This document shows, piece by piece, positions 24,279-33,849 of a stretch of 64,000 bases of DNA. Position 1 is the first letter of the stretch. Each line of letters starts with the position of its first letter. The DNA is taken from positions 744,001-808,000 of the forward strand of contig NZ_SMSK01000001.1 in assembly GCF_004354985.1 (NCBI RefSeq), given 5' to 3'. Source of the DNA: Segetibacter sp. 3557_3. GTDB lineage: Bacteria; Bacteroidota; Bacteroidia; Chitinophagales; Chitinophagaceae. The notes beneath the pieces are model-generated. The model worked only from the letters and a program-made list of their open reading frames with translations, had not been told where the DNA came from and ran no database searches. A program made the translations under genes and the position numbers.

Positions 24279-26612
24279 TTAGTCAGCCTCATGATAGTTG
24301 ATTCCAATCCTGAGCGCCTTGAGCCCGCTAACCCCCTGCAGATCTTCTAAATCGAACATTTCGAGACTATCAGTTAACATGCCCTTGCCTTTCAGGTATT
24401 CGATATGCTCCAGGTATTCCTCCACGTCTTTGGCATTTGTATAAACAATAGCAATCCGGTCGGGTTGTGTCAGCCGTTCGGCTGTGTTTTTAATATGAAC
24501 CTTATCAATTCTTTTTTTGATGACTTCGTACCTGATGTTGTATGAGCCTTCTACATCAAACCTTCTCTCATCTTTTCTGAAGTTGATGTCGATGGCTCTA
24601 GTATGTACAAGTATCAATTGGGTAGTCTGCAGCATTACGGGCATGTCTGCAACCAGTTTAGCGGTAAGGCGTGCAATATCAACCATGGACCGTAGCTGCC
24701 AAAGCTTTATATTCTTAAGGTAGATAGGATTGTATCGTTGGTCAGGAACAATAGATTGGCCGATATAGATGTTGTACTCGACCCCATCCGACCGGTATTT
24801 TTCGAAAAAGAAGGGGTAAACCTGTTGCAGCTTTCGTACTTCCTGATCGAAATACTTCAGGATGTTTTTGTTGATATAATGTAGTGAGCGCTCGAATGCC
24901 CGCCTATGCTGATAAAAACCACCTTTGTCTTTATCTGCCTGCAGGCGGTAGGCACTGATTTCTTTCCGAAGGTCAGGATACCGTTCAGTGATATGCATCG
25001 ATAATGCCTTGACGTCCTGCTCAAGAAACTCATTTATCTTCATTTCGTACTGCGGTGTCAGCGTATCGGATATGCTTTTCAGGTATTGTTCACACTTGTA
25101 TAGGGCACTCTCAAACAAGGGTATGGAGATCTTGGACGCCGTTTGTTCCAGCAGGTCCCGCGTGATGGATAACTGGAACTGGTAGTCTTTCCGGGTAGCA
25201 TCGTTTCTTTCAACAGAAGAATTACGAATGTCGACAGCTCCATAAACCGGGTGAACCTGTTCGAATACAACATTGCCCATGCCTTCTTTTGAGCGGCGAA
25301 CGTCGTCTTTCACCAGGTAGTCCCAGGCAACTTCATTGAACTTCCACTCTACAGATGGCTGAAGGGAGGTAAATTCATCTTTGATCAACTGCGCAATCCT
25401 ATCGTTAAAGGACTTGATCATAAAATACACAAGGTCTGTGATGATCGGGAAAGCACGCTGAAGCACTTCTACCGTTTTTATCGAAACGCCGTTTTCTTCC
25501 GTTGCGCTCACTTCGAATACCCCCAGCAAACCTTCGGATGTTCTGATCGGGTATGCCATGAAACTTTTCATCCCTTTGTCTAACACCCCTGCAAGAAACG
25601 GTTCCGACTGAGCCATTGCCGACGTAACATTCGGATAGATAAACGGTTCAGGATGCTGCAAGAAGCTATTGTACATTTCATTTATCCCTATAGTATGGGC
25701 TCGCTTTTCTTCAGTCGAATCAACCACGACGCACTTGGTAATAAACGACCTGTCGTAAACAACTTTCCCGTTGATCTTGAAGAAAGGCGTAACGCCAATC
25801 TTTATTCTTGTATCGTTAAGCAGTTCGCGAATCGCTACCTCAACCTTTTCCAATGTTTGGTCAAGCGTTTCGTTGTGCATGTTAAGGATTGCATTTTTCA
25901 ACTCGTTGATAGCTATTTCTTTGCTCACGTCCTCCGCAAAAAGGATACAGAAGCCCCGAAAGCGGAAGTTTTCAAATGGAAACGCTTCCACCAACTCGCA
26001 AAATTCGCTGGTATCACTTGTAAGCATCTCTATCCATTCGTCTCTTAAAGGTGGCAGTGGCCCCGTTGTACCCACTTCAAGAAAGCGACTATCAATAGCC
26101 AAATGATAATGCCGGATAAGGTGATTGTGCTCGTTTTGAACCTGGACGATCCTTTTGTGTTCACTCTCAAGTTTTACATGATAACAGTTCTCGATTACCA
26201 GCCTGATCATGTAACGGAGATTGTCGATATGGTCCGTTTCTGCGTGGTATAGTTCTTCGTTTCCCCTGATCAGCCTGGTAAAAGGAGCCGTTTTATAGAA
26301 CAGTATCTCAGGTTTGATAAAAGCCAAGGCCATTGAAAAGTCGTCCGAGTTAGACGCGAGTGGCAACAAAGACATCCTGATCAGTTGAATGATGTCCTGT
26401 TCTTCGTCCAGTACCGAAAAGTCTGTAAGCGGTACCAGGAGCTTTGGCCTTTTTTCGAATTTGCTCAGGATGTATTTATAAAACTTCGCCCTTATATCGG
26501 ACGTCTTCTCCATTTTAGTACGCAGAAATTGCAGGTAGGGCTCAAACGATGCATCGTATTGCAGCCGATCAATAATATTCACGGTGGCGGGTGCCGCACT
26601 CAAAACTTTCAT
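24279..26612 (-). CDS. Large GAF-domain protein of unknown function
   Basis: The 777-residue, mostly soluble protein carries a probable GAF domain near residues 280-405 (FIYPNVTSAMAQSEPFLAGV ... MKSFMAYPIRTSEGLLGVFEV). The N-terminal 250 residues are helical and unrecognised. The C-terminal region (about 430-777) is rich in aromatic and charged residues and contains YNIYIGQSIVP and RRFDVEGSYNIRYEVIKKRI. There is no kinase, cyclase or DNA-binding motif. It could bind a small ligand through the GAF domain. The gene stands alone, divergent from clpS by 135 bases. Confidence 0.7.
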   Translation of the reverse strand: MKVLSAAPATVNIIDRLQYDASFEPYLQFLRTKMEKTSDIRAKFYKYILSKFEKRPKLLVPLTDFSVLDEEQDIIQLIRMSLLPLASNSDDFSMALAFIKPEILFYKTAPFTRLIRGNEELYHAETDHIDNLRYMIRLVIENCYHVKLESEHKRIVQVQNEHNHLIRHYHLAIDSRFLEVGTTGPLPPLRDEWIEMLTSDTSEFCELVEAFPFENFRFRGFCILFAEDVSKEIAINELKNAILNMHNETLDQTLEKVEVAIRELLNDTRIKIGVTPFFKINGKVVYDRSFITKCVVVDSTEEKRAHTIGINEMYNSFLQHPEPFIYPNVTSAMAQSEPFLAGVLDKGMKSFMAYPIRTSEGLLGVFEVSATEENGVSIKTVEVLQRAFPIITDLVYFMIKSFNDRIAQLIKDEFTSLQPSVEWKFNEVAWDYLVKDDVRRSKEGMGNVVFEQVHPVYGAVDIRNSSVERNDATRKDYQFQLSITRDLLEQTASKISIPLFESALYKCEQYLKSISDTLTPQYEMKINEFLEQDVKALSMHITERYPDLRKEISAYRLQADKDKGGFYQHRRAFERSLHYINKNILKYFDQEVRKLQQVYPFFFEKYRSDGVEYNIYIGQSIVPDQRYNPIYLKNIKLWQLRSMVDIARLTAKLVADMPVMLQTTQLILVHTRAIDINFRKDERRFDVEGSYNIRYEVIKKRIDKVHIKNTAERLTQPDRIAIVYTNAKDVEEYLEHIEYLKGKGMLTDSLEMFDLEDLQGVSGLKALRIGINYHEAD

Positions 26613-26724
26613 ATAACAAAGTAAGACATCGCACTAAAAAGAACAACCATATTTTTCCGGTCGCTACCAACAGGCCTACCTTTGGCAATTATTTGTTTGA
26701 TCACCAAATCTTGACGAGAACGAA

Positions 26725-26732
26725 TAACTTTG
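26725..26732 (+). promoter_or_regulatory. -7 element of clpS
   Basis: TAACTTTG matches TAnnTTTG and ends 15 bases before the clpS ATG at 26748, giving a leader of about 10 bases. Confidence 0.55.
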
Positions 26733-26747
26733 CAAAAAAGAGGGTAC

Positions 26748-27050
26748 ATGTATTATTCAGGGGTACAAACACAAACGTTGGAAGAGGTTGAAGTGGACGT
26801 GTTAACCGACTTCGAAAAAACATACCAGATCGTTGTTTGGAACGACGAAGTAAATACGTTTGAATGGGTGATTGAAACGTTGATTGAGATTTGTGGGCAT
26901 AGCGAAGAACAAGCCGAACAATGTGCGATGATTATTCATACGCATGGCAAATATGCTGTTCAACAAGGTAAATTGTCGACCCTTAAACCAAGATGTGAAG
27001 CGATCATAGATCGCGGAATAGGTGCAACCCTTGAAGTGTTGACCAACTAA
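26748..27050 (+). CDS. clpS: ClpS, adaptor of the ClpAP/ClpCP protease
   Basis: The 100-residue protein has the ClpS core: VVWNDEVNTFEWVIETLI (the Asn-Asp of the N-degron pocket), a helix QAEQCAMIIHTHGKYAV (the pocket His) and the closing strand KLSTLKPRCEAIID. ClpS carries proteins with N-terminal Leu, Phe, Tyr or Trp to the Clp protease. The variable N-terminal tail is about 25 residues. I chose ATG 26748 over a TTG at 26730. aat, which makes the N-degrons that ClpS reads, follows about 200 bases later. Confidence 0.95.
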   Translation: MYYSGVQTQTLEEVEVDVLTDFEKTYQIVVWNDEVNTFEWVIETLIEICGHSEEQAEQCAMIIHTHGKYAVQQGKLSTLKPRCEAIIDRGIGATLEVLTN

Positions 27051-27247
27051 CAGCCTCCACCCCTGCTCACAAGCTCCAGTAACTCAATTCTACCTCCTCT
27101 TTTTACTACCTGGGACAAGAACGATTTACCTGTTCCGTTCAAAACAGCTCTTGCGATCATTCGGCTAATCTGAATTGTCTCCACCCCGTTTCCAGTCGTC
27201 TGATGCATTCCTGGCGTACCTTTCCGTTTAACAGACTACTGCCCGAT

Positions 27248-27889
27248 ATGCCGCTTTTTGCACTGGATAAAAAACTTTGGTTTCCGCCTGTAGCGGATGC
27301 CTGTGATGATGGACTACTAGCGATAGGCGGTGACCTGAGTGCAGAACGTTTACTGCTTGCATACCATAGGGGCATTTTTCCTTGGTTTGATGGCGATGTT
27401 CCCTTATGGTGGTCGCCCGATCCCAGGTTTGTATTATTCCCGGAGAATCTGAAAGTAAGTAAAAGCATGAAGAGCATGCTTGCCAGGCAGCCCTTTACCT
27501 TTTCGATCAATAAGGCGTTTTCGGAAGTTATTAACGCCTGCAAAAAAGTTGATCGCAAAGACCAGTACGGCACCTGGATTACAGATGAAATGCGTGAGGC
27601 CTATCTCACTTTACACAAGCTGGGCTATGCGCACAGCGCTGAGGTTTGGTCGGCTGACACACTTATCGGTGGCTTGTACGGGGTAAAGATCAATAATGTA
27701 TTTTGTGGCGAAAGCATGTTTAGCCTTGCAAGTAATGCCAGCAAGTACGCGTTTATCCTATTTGTAAAACACCTTGTAACTACCGGCACCAGGTTAATCG
27801 ATTGCCAGGTTTATACCAGCCACCTGGAAAGCCTGGGAGCAGAAATGATCAGTCGCGAAGTGTTTCTATCATACCTTGAAGGCACATAA
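27248..27889 (+). CDS. aat: Leucyl/phenylalanyl-tRNA-protein transferase
   Basis: The 213-residue protein (from MPLFALDKKLWFPP) has the family signature DGLLAIGGDLSAERLLLAYHRGIFPWF. Downstream are LWWSPDPRF, YGTWITDEMREAY, HSAEVW, GGLYGVKINNVFCGESMFS and IDCQVYTSHLESLGAEMI. It attaches Leu or Phe from charged tRNA to proteins with N-terminal Lys or Arg and marks them for ClpS/ClpAP. A further ATG lies upstream at 27203, but the later start matches known Aat proteins. Together with clpS it forms an N-degron module. Confidence 0.95.
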   Translation: MPLFALDKKLWFPPVADACDDGLLAIGGDLSAERLLLAYHRGIFPWFDGDVPLWWSPDPRFVLFPENLKVSKSMKSMLARQPFTFSINKAFSEVINACKKVDRKDQYGTWITDEMREAYLTLHKLGYAHSAEVWSADTLIGGLYGVKINNVFCGESMFSLASNASKYAFILFVKHLVTTGTRLIDCQVYTSHLESLGAEMISREVFLSYLEGT

Positions 27890-27901
27890 GCGAAACAGCA
27901 A

Positions 27902-29260
27902 TCAAGCTGAAAACTGCACTTTTCTTTCCGGGTACTTCGAAGAATATTGGTATAGCAATCCGCGTATGTATCCATTTTCGGGGTACTGGGTAAGATGAGG
28001 TTTGAGGTCGTCAACACACCGGACTGTAACCTCCGGCGGCAGGTAGCCCATCCCATAAAAGCGACCCTTCTCCATAAGTATCACTCCCTTTCTTGTTTCT
28101 TTTGTAATAAAGGAAGGTTCTTCACAAAGTGCAAATGTGGGCAAAGCGTCACCCAGGAATTTTACCGCACTGCTAATGCGCTCGTTATATTCCTCAGCAG
28201 AGAGTTGTTGCTCTTCGGCAAGTGAAGGTCCCGGTGAAACATCGATAAAACAAAGCCGGGGACAAAGCCCGAAATCGGCAATGAGCTTTTTGATCAGTGT
28301 CTGCCCTTCCGTTATCTGGCTAAAAGTATAGATCGGCTCAAGGTGCTTTTTTTTCTTTTCAATTACCAGGCGCTGGTACCCTTTATTGTCTTCAAAAGCA
28401 TAAAGCCCATATGCCTGTTCAAAACCCTTGAGGCTCCTGTTATACAATGGCCATAGCCGCTTTATTTCTATGCTTTCCAGTATAAATGCCATCAACTCGC
28501 TGCCACATTCGTGGTAGGTGACGTCGTAGATATTTCTTAGAAATTCCTGCTTCTGTTTACCCGTTTTATTGTTTGAAAAATGACTCGCAACCCGCTTACG
28601 AAGATCCTTTGCCTTGCCGACGTAAATAACCTTCCCTTTTTGATTATGGAAATAATAAACACCGGGGCAACAAGGTAAAGCCGTAACCTTTTCTACCTGC
28701 AGGTTAGGCGGTAAATGCTGGTCCTTTGCCCTTCCTTTCAACATGAGGTTGATTTCTCCCGCCTGGTCGTTACAGAGCAATTGTTGAAATAACTTAACCG
28801 TGGCCCGTGCATCCCCACCAGCACGGTGACGCTGCTCGATTTCAATGGAGAGACTCCGGCAAAGGTTCCCGAGACTATAGCTGTGCTGTCCGGGAAAGAT
28901 TTTCCGGCCCAGCCGGACGGTGCACAATTTTTTACAATCCAGATCAAATCCACAACGGGAAAGATGATACTTGACAAAGGAGTAATCAAAATTGACATTG
29001 TGTGCAACAAATACTTTGTCACTCAGCAGCTCATAAATTTTCCCGGCTACTTCCTCGAATAAAGGAGCCTGGCTCACCATGGCATTTGTGATTCCCGTTA
29101 AAGCTTGAATGTATGGGGGAATAGCTACCAGAGGGTTAACCAGTGTATCAAAGTAATCAACCACCTTTTCGCCATCATAGATAGCAATTGCAATTTCTGT
29201 TATACCGTTTGCGCTCGCATACCCACCGGTGGTTTCTATATCTACTATCGCGAACATCAT
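27902..29260 (-). CDS. DnaQ-type exonuclease fused to a GIY-YIG nuclease domain
   Basis: The 452-residue protein starts MMFAIVDIETTGG (Exo I motif). Exo II is HNVNFDYSFV and Exo III is HRAGGDARAT, so the DEDDh exonuclease (about 1-180) is complete. A GIY-YIG domain follows (about 200-285: CPGVYYFHNQKGKVIYVGKAKDL), as in the N-terminal half of UvrC and in Cho. The C-terminal 170 residues are unrecognised but resemble the region beside GIY-YIG in Cho-like proteins. Known relatives are annotated as DEDD exonuclease/Cho-like nucleases in DNA repair. A GTG at 29281 is an alternative start. Confidence 0.9.
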   Translation of the reverse strand: MMFAIVDIETTGGYASANGITEIAIAIYDGEKVVDYFDTLVNPLVAIPPYIQALTGITNAMVSQAPLFEEVAGKIYELLSDKVFVAHNVNFDYSFVKYHLSRCGFDLDCKKLCTVRLGRKIFPGQHSYSLGNLCRSLSIEIEQRHRAGGDARATVKLFQQLLCNDQAGEINLMLKGRAKDQHLPPNLQVEKVTALPCCPGVYYFHNQKGKVIYVGKAKDLRKRVASHFSNNKTGKQKQEFLRNIYDVTYHECGSELMAFILESIEIKRLWPLYNRSLKGFEQAYGLYAFEDNKGYQRLVIEKKKKHLEPIYTFSQITEGQTLIKKLIADFGLCPRLCFIDVSPGPSLAEEQQLSAEEYNERISSAVKFLGDALPTFALCEEPSFITKETRKGVILMEKGRFYGMGYLPPEVTVRCVDDLKPHLTQYPENGYIRGLLYQYSSKYPERKVQFSA

Positions 29261-29608
29261 TAGTGTTTGAAAGACAAACACAAGATTACTAAATTCTTTG
29301 GTAAGTTATCCTAATATGCACACCAATTCTCCGGATCGAAAACCTTTTTGTGGCAGAACGGGGCTGCTCGTATATATACCAGTTCTTGCATTGAAATGTT
29401 GGGGAATTTACCATAAGGAAAACTCAAAAACCCCGGCTTAATGCTCAACATGATTAAAATCTCTAAAAAAAGTGAGTATTCTATTTCTCATCTCTTGTGA
29501 AAAGCTTAACTTTAATAAGCGAACTAAGTCCAGGTGATCAGAGCAGTCTGGTAATTTGCCTGTCCTTATCCATTGAACAATTATTATCAAACCTTAAAAT
29601 CTGTTAAC
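29261..29608. other. Gap before the small single-helix protein
   Basis: About 350 bases without a gene of its own. It should hold the promoters of the nuclease gene (minus strand) and of the small ORF at 29609. No consensus -7 element was found. Confidence 0.5.
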
Positions 29609-29731
29609 ATGAAAAAATCTACTTCAATTCACGTTGGCGAAGGGGTTAGGAACACCATTATCGGGGTGGCAATTTTTGCAGCAATTGCATTGATTACGTA
29701 CCTGGAGTGGAAAGGCAATCTCGGCCACTAA
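29609..29731 (+). CDS. Small single-helix membrane protein (40 residues)
   Basis: The ORF reads MKKSTSIHVGEGVRNTIIG ... ALITYLEWKGNLGH-stop. It has a soluble N terminus and one hydrophobic segment (IIGVAIFAAIALITYL). A strong terminator follows 22 bases after the stop, which supports a real single-gene transcript. The family is unrecognised. Confidence 0.65.
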   Translation: MKKSTSIHVGEGVRNTIIGVAIFAAIALITYLEWKGNLGH

Positions 29732-29752
29732 ACCTAATTGTTAACGTAGAAG

Positions 29753-29793
29753 TCCTGGTATCCTTTGCTTGCATTGGTTACCAGGATTTTTTT
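29753..29793 (+). terminator. Intrinsic terminator after the 40-residue protein
   Basis: TCCTGGTA (29753-29760) pairs with TACCAGGA (29779-29786) and is followed by seven T's. Confidence 0.85.
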
Positions 29794-29906
29794 GTTTTAT
29801 CCTTTCGCAAACCGTTGCATTTTGTCGATTTCTGCGGTTGTTTATTAACAAAACATAAGTAAACGGACCGTGAACAATTATTAAATTTAGCTTCTAAACT
29901 AACGAT

Positions 29907-30149
29907 ATGAAGAAGATATTCTATCCCGTATCTCTTGCAGGTATTTTCTTCATTTCATGCCAGGCCCTGTCTCCTTCCCCAAATGCTGTTCTAAATGTTG
30001 CTGCATGTTGCACAAACCTGCAGCCTTCTACATCCACCATAAAGTTTTTCTGCATCGAGGGTCAGCAGAATAACACTGGCACATCAGTCAGCAACAACTA
30101 CAGCATATTACCAGCTTATGGCTGGGATACCAGGATGCTGCTTTGGTAG
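29907..30149 (+). CDS. Small putative lipoprotein (80 residues)
   Basis: The N terminus MKKIFYPVSLAGIFFISC is a lipoprotein signal with Cys18 as the likely lipidated residue, although FIS before the Cys is not an ideal lipobox. The mature part contains a Cys pair (AACCTNL) and one further Cys (FFCIEG). The family is unrecognised. Confidence 0.55.
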   Translation: MKKIFYPVSLAGIFFISCQALSPSPNAVLNVAACCTNLQPSTSTIKFFCIEGQQNNTGTSVSNNYSILPAYGWDTRMLLW

Positions 30150-30222
30150 ATCTCTTCCTTCAGGTTATAAACGTTCGCTCTGCATTTTACGTTTCGGCTG
30201 GCGACGGACTGCTCCCATTTAG

Positions 30223-30230
30223 TACCTTTG
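30223..30230 (+). promoter_or_regulatory. -7 element of valS
   Basis: TACCTTTG matches TAnnTTTG and lies 49 bases before the valS start, giving a leader of about 45 bases. Confidence 0.55.
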
Positions 30231-30279
30231 CGTCCTTGTTTGAAAATGCTCACCAACAATCGATTTTAAAAGGCGCGAA

Positions 30280-32940
30280 ATGACGGAACTAAGCAAAAAT
30301 TATTTACCCGCAGAAACGGAAGGAAAGTGGTATTCGCATTGGCTGCAAAAAAAATATTTCTCCAGTGTACCGGACGAGCGCACTCCTTACACCATTGTAA
30401 TACCGCCACCAAATGTTACCGGTGTTCTTCACATGGGTCATACCCTTAACGAAACCGTGCAGGATATCCTGATCCGCAGGGCAAAGATGAAGGGCTACAA
30501 TACTTGCTGGGTTCCCGGCAGCGATCATGCCAGCATAGCAACGGAGTCGAAGGTGGTGCAAATGCTAAAAGAAAAGGGGATTGATAAGAGCACCCTTTCG
30601 AGAGCGGAATTTCTTGAATACGCCTTTGAATGGAAAGACAAATATGGCGGGATCATATATGACCAGATTGCAAAACTTGGGTGCAGCGTAGATTGGGACC
30701 GGGTGACCTTTACCATGGACGACCATTATTACAAAGCCGTTATAAAGGTATTTATCGACCTGTACGAAAAGGGACTTATCTATCGTGGCGCCCGGATGAT
30801 CAATTGGGACCCTGCCGCCAAAACGGCGCTGAGCGATGAAGAAGTGGAGCACAAAGAAATACAGGGAACACTATATTATCTGAGCTACAAGGTTGTTGAC
30901 CAACCGGGTGATGGCGGTTCTTCAGGCGACACGGTGATAATTGCCACGCAACGACCTGAAACGATCATGGGTGACACCGCAATCTGCGTAAATCCAAACG
31001 ACGAGCGCTATGCTCACCTAAAAGGCAAGTATGCGATTGTGCCATTAATCGACCGCCCTGTCCCATTTATTTTTGATGAATATGTTGATCCGTCGTTTGG
31101 TACAGGAGCGCTGAAGGTGACTCCGGCACACGACATAAATGACTATAATCTCGGACTCCGGCACGGACTGGAAGTGATCGACACCTTAAACCCCGATGGT
31201 ACCCTGAGCCCTGCCGCCAGGATCTTTGTAGGTGCAGATCGCTTTGAAGCAAGAAAGAAAATCATTGTTGAGTTAAGGGAAAAAGGCTACCTGGTTAAAG
31301 AAGAAGTCTACCAGACCAGGGTTGGTTACAGCCAAAGGAGTGGAGCCGTGGTTGAGCCACGCATATCTACACAATGGTTCCTGAAGATGAAAGAAATGGC
31401 AGAGCCCGCCCTAAATGCCGTAGTTGATGGCGACATCAAAATACACCCGGGAGAAAAGTTCCTTGCCACCTACAAGTATTGGCTGGAAAATGTAAAGGAC
31501 TGGTGTATCAGCCGGCAGCTTTGGTGGGGCCAACAAATACCCGCCTGGTATGCACCTGATGGAAAATTCGTTGTTGCTGCCACTCACGAGGAAGCAGTTG
31601 AGAAGTTCAACCAAGTTTATCCGGGTGTTTTAACAAACAAGGAATTACTCAAGCAGGATGAGGACGTGCTGGACACCTGGTTTTCCTCATGGCTCTGGCC
31701 AATGGAGGTCTTCAATGGCATATCTGATCCGGGTAACAAAGATGTTTCGTACTACTATCCCACCTCAGTTTTAGTTACCGGCCAGGATATCATCTTTTTT
31801 TGGGTGGCAAGGATGATTATGGCGGGTATGCACTATAACAAAACCCGGCCCTTTGCCGATGTGTACTTTACCGGGATGGTTCGCGACAAGCTCGGTAGAA
31901 AGATGAGCAAAAGTCTCGGCAACAGTCCCGATCTACTGGCGCTCATCGACAAGTATGGTGCAGATGCGGTAAGATTTGGCATAATGATCTCCTCACCCGC
32001 AGGTAATGACCTGTTGTTTGATGAGAGCAGCCTTGAGCAAGGCAGGAATTTCAATAACAAGCTCTGGAATGCGTTGAAGTTGGTGAAGATGTGGGAACAG
32101 CGAATTGGCGCCGCTTCTACACCTCGTACGAACCCAGGTGAGGAGCACTTTGCCGTACAGTGGTTTGCCGCCAGGCTGGAGCAGGTGAAGGTTGAACTCG
32201 ACGGTGCCTATTCCCAATTCCGGCTTAGCGAGGGACTTAAAACCATTTACTCGCTGATCTGGGACGACTTCTGCAGTTGGTACCTTGAATGGGTTAAGCC
32301 CGGTTTTGAGCAACCAATCGACCAAAATATCTATCACCAAACGCTGATTTTCTTCGAAGAACTGATGCAACTGCTTCATCCCTTCATGCCTTTTATAACG
32401 GAAGAAATCTATCACCAGTTGCGCAAGCGGGAGGATGACCTGTGTGTTAAGTTAAGCGCAGCAACCAAAGAAGCCGATCAGTCAATTCTTGATGATGGTA
32501 ACCAGCTTAAGAAAGTGATTACAGCACTGCGCGACGCCCGTGTAAAAAACGGCTTAAAGCCTAAGGAACCCATCAAGGTGCACATTCAAACGGCTGATGC
32601 AATCATCTATCAAAAGATTAGCAGTATTCTAAACCGGCAGTTAAATATAGGGTCGCTGGCCTATACACAGGAACCCATACCCGTCACATTAATTGTTGCG
32701 GTGGAGGGCGACCGTATATTTATTGAAACAGAAACAAAGGCGGATACGAGTGCGGTAAGAACTGACCTTTTGAAGGACCTTGACCACCAGCAACAATTTC
32801 TTCAAAGCGTTGCAAAGAAACTAAGCAACGAACGGTTTATGGCTAATGCAAAGCCTGAGATCGTTGCACTTGAACGTAAGAAGCAGGCCGACGCTGAGGC
32901 ACGCATCAAGGCAATAGAAGAAAGCCTTGCAAGCCTGTAA
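30280..32940 (+). CDS. valS: Valyl-tRNA synthetase
   Basis: The 886-residue class I synthetase carries the HIGH motif variant HMGH (51-54) within PPPNVTGVLHMGHT and KMSKS at about 541-545 (RKMSKSLGN). An editing domain between them contains TQRPETIMGDTAI and the DxxxGTGALKVTPAHD stretch. An anticodon-binding domain and the C-terminal coiled coil of ValRS (about 815-886, AVRTDLLKDLDHQQQFL...) complete it. It charges tRNA-Val. A terminator follows directly. Confidence 0.98.
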   Translation: MTELSKNYLPAETEGKWYSHWLQKKYFSSVPDERTPYTIVIPPPNVTGVLHMGHTLNETVQDILIRRAKMKGYNTCWVPGSDHASIATESKVVQMLKEKGIDKSTLSRAEFLEYAFEWKDKYGGIIYDQIAKLGCSVDWDRVTFTMDDHYYKAVIKVFIDLYEKGLIYRGARMINWDPAAKTALSDEEVEHKEIQGTLYYLSYKVVDQPGDGGSSGDTVIIATQRPETIMGDTAICVNPNDERYAHLKGKYAIVPLIDRPVPFIFDEYVDPSFGTGALKVTPAHDINDYNLGLRHGLEVIDTLNPDGTLSPAARIFVGADRFEARKKIIVELREKGYLVKEEVYQTRVGYSQRSGAVVEPRISTQWFLKMKEMAEPALNAVVDGDIKIHPGEKFLATYKYWLENVKDWCISRQLWWGQQIPAWYAPDGKFVVAATHEEAVEKFNQVYPGVLTNKELLKQDEDVLDTWFSSWLWPMEVFNGISDPGNKDVSYYYPTSVLVTGQDIIFFWVARMIMAGMHYNKTRPFADVYFTGMVRDKLGRKMSKSLGNSPDLLALIDKYGADAVRFGIMISSPAGNDLLFDESSLEQGRNFNNKLWNALKLVKMWEQRIGAASTPRTNPGEEHFAVQWFAARLEQVKVELDGAYSQFRLSEGLKTIYSLIWDDFCSWYLEWVKPGFEQPIDQNIYHQTLIFFEELMQLLHPFMPFITEEIYHQLRKREDDLCVKLSAATKEADQSILDDGNQLKKVITALRDARVKNGLKPKEPIKVHIQTADAIIYQKISSILNRQLNIGSLAYTQEPIPVTLIVAVEGDRIFIETETKADTSAVRTDLLKDLDHQQQFLQSVAKKLSNERFMANAKPEIVALERKKQADAEARIKAIEESLASL

Positions 32941-32958
32941 CTGGCTTCGCAGTTAACA

Positions 32959-32991
32959 AAAACGTTCTGCGGCAACCCCGCAGAACGTTTT
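32959..32991 (+). terminator. Hairpin terminator after valS
   Basis: AAAACGTTCTGCGG (32959-32972) pairs perfectly with CCGCAGAACGTTTT (32978-32991) around a 5-base loop. The T-run is short (four bases), so it may be a weak terminator or a 3' stabiliser. Confidence 0.75.
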
Positions 32992-33143
32992 CAAAGTCGT
33001 TTGTATAGCCAGAAGTAGCTGATCAAGGAATGGGTAATTACCTAGATACCTCAATACCTGATACCTTTAATTTAATCCGTCATTCGCTAATTCGCAATCC
33101 GCAAAAGCTCAACCTATCAACTGTCTCCACTCCCCAACCACGA

Positions 33144-33671
33144 ATGAGTAACTCGAACTTTCCCTCTTCACAACTGCAGGTGCGTCCCGCTTCGTTCAAC
33201 GACATCAGGTATATACAGGAGATCGCAAATAAAACCTGGCCCATCGCTTATGATAAGATCCTTACCCCCGATCAGCTTATGTATATGCTGGACTTATTTT
33301 ATAGCACCGAAGCGCTGTCAAAACAAATGAAAGACAATCACCACTTCTTTCTTGCGCTTAAAGATTATGAACCGATCGGATTTGCTTCATTTTCCCATGA
33401 ACACGACGAGGTATATAAACTCCAGAAGCTTTATGTGCTGCCAGGCATCCAAAAGTCCGGGACTGGTAAAACCCTGTTACAAAATGTTATGCAAATCGCC
33501 CGCAGCATGGGCGGCAAAAGTTTATTGCTGAACGTTAATCGTAATAATACCGCAAGATCATTTTACGAGCATAATGGCTTTAAGGTAGTACGTGAGGAGG
33601 ACATTCCGATTGGCAATGGCTACTTTATGTTTGATTATGTAATGGCCGTTGATTTATTGGAAAATGAGTAA
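33144..33671 (+). CDS. GNAT-family N-acetyltransferase
   Basis: The 175-residue protein has the acetyl-CoA binding motif A KLQKLYVLPGIQKSGTGKTLL, with QKSGTGK as the R/Q-x-x-G-x-G/A loop. Motif B-like LNVNRNNTARSFYEHNGFKVV and a C-terminal strand follow. The acceptor substrate is unknown. The open frame begins at 33030, but MSNSNFPSSQLQVRPA at 33144 is the likely start; the upstream 38 codons derive from simple-repeat DNA. Confidence 0.88.
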   Translation: MSNSNFPSSQLQVRPASFNDIRYIQEIANKTWPIAYDKILTPDQLMYMLDLFYSTEALSKQMKDNHHFFLALKDYEPIGFASFSHEHDEVYKLQKLYVLPGIQKSGTGKTLLQNVMQIARSMGGKSLLLNVNRNNTARSFYEHNGFKVVREEDIPIGNGYFMFDYVMAVDLLENE

Positions 33672-33849
33672 TTTCTACTCCATACTACTGTTATTTATTG
33701 GGTATATAAATCCGGCCGGGCTCTTTTTAGCGGCAGTCATTATTTGCGTTACAGGTTAACACGCCGAACCTGTTCCGATACCAAAAGAACGATATCGTTG
33801 TCACCGGAACGAATAAGGTTGCCGAACTATTCGTGTTAATGCATTGCAA

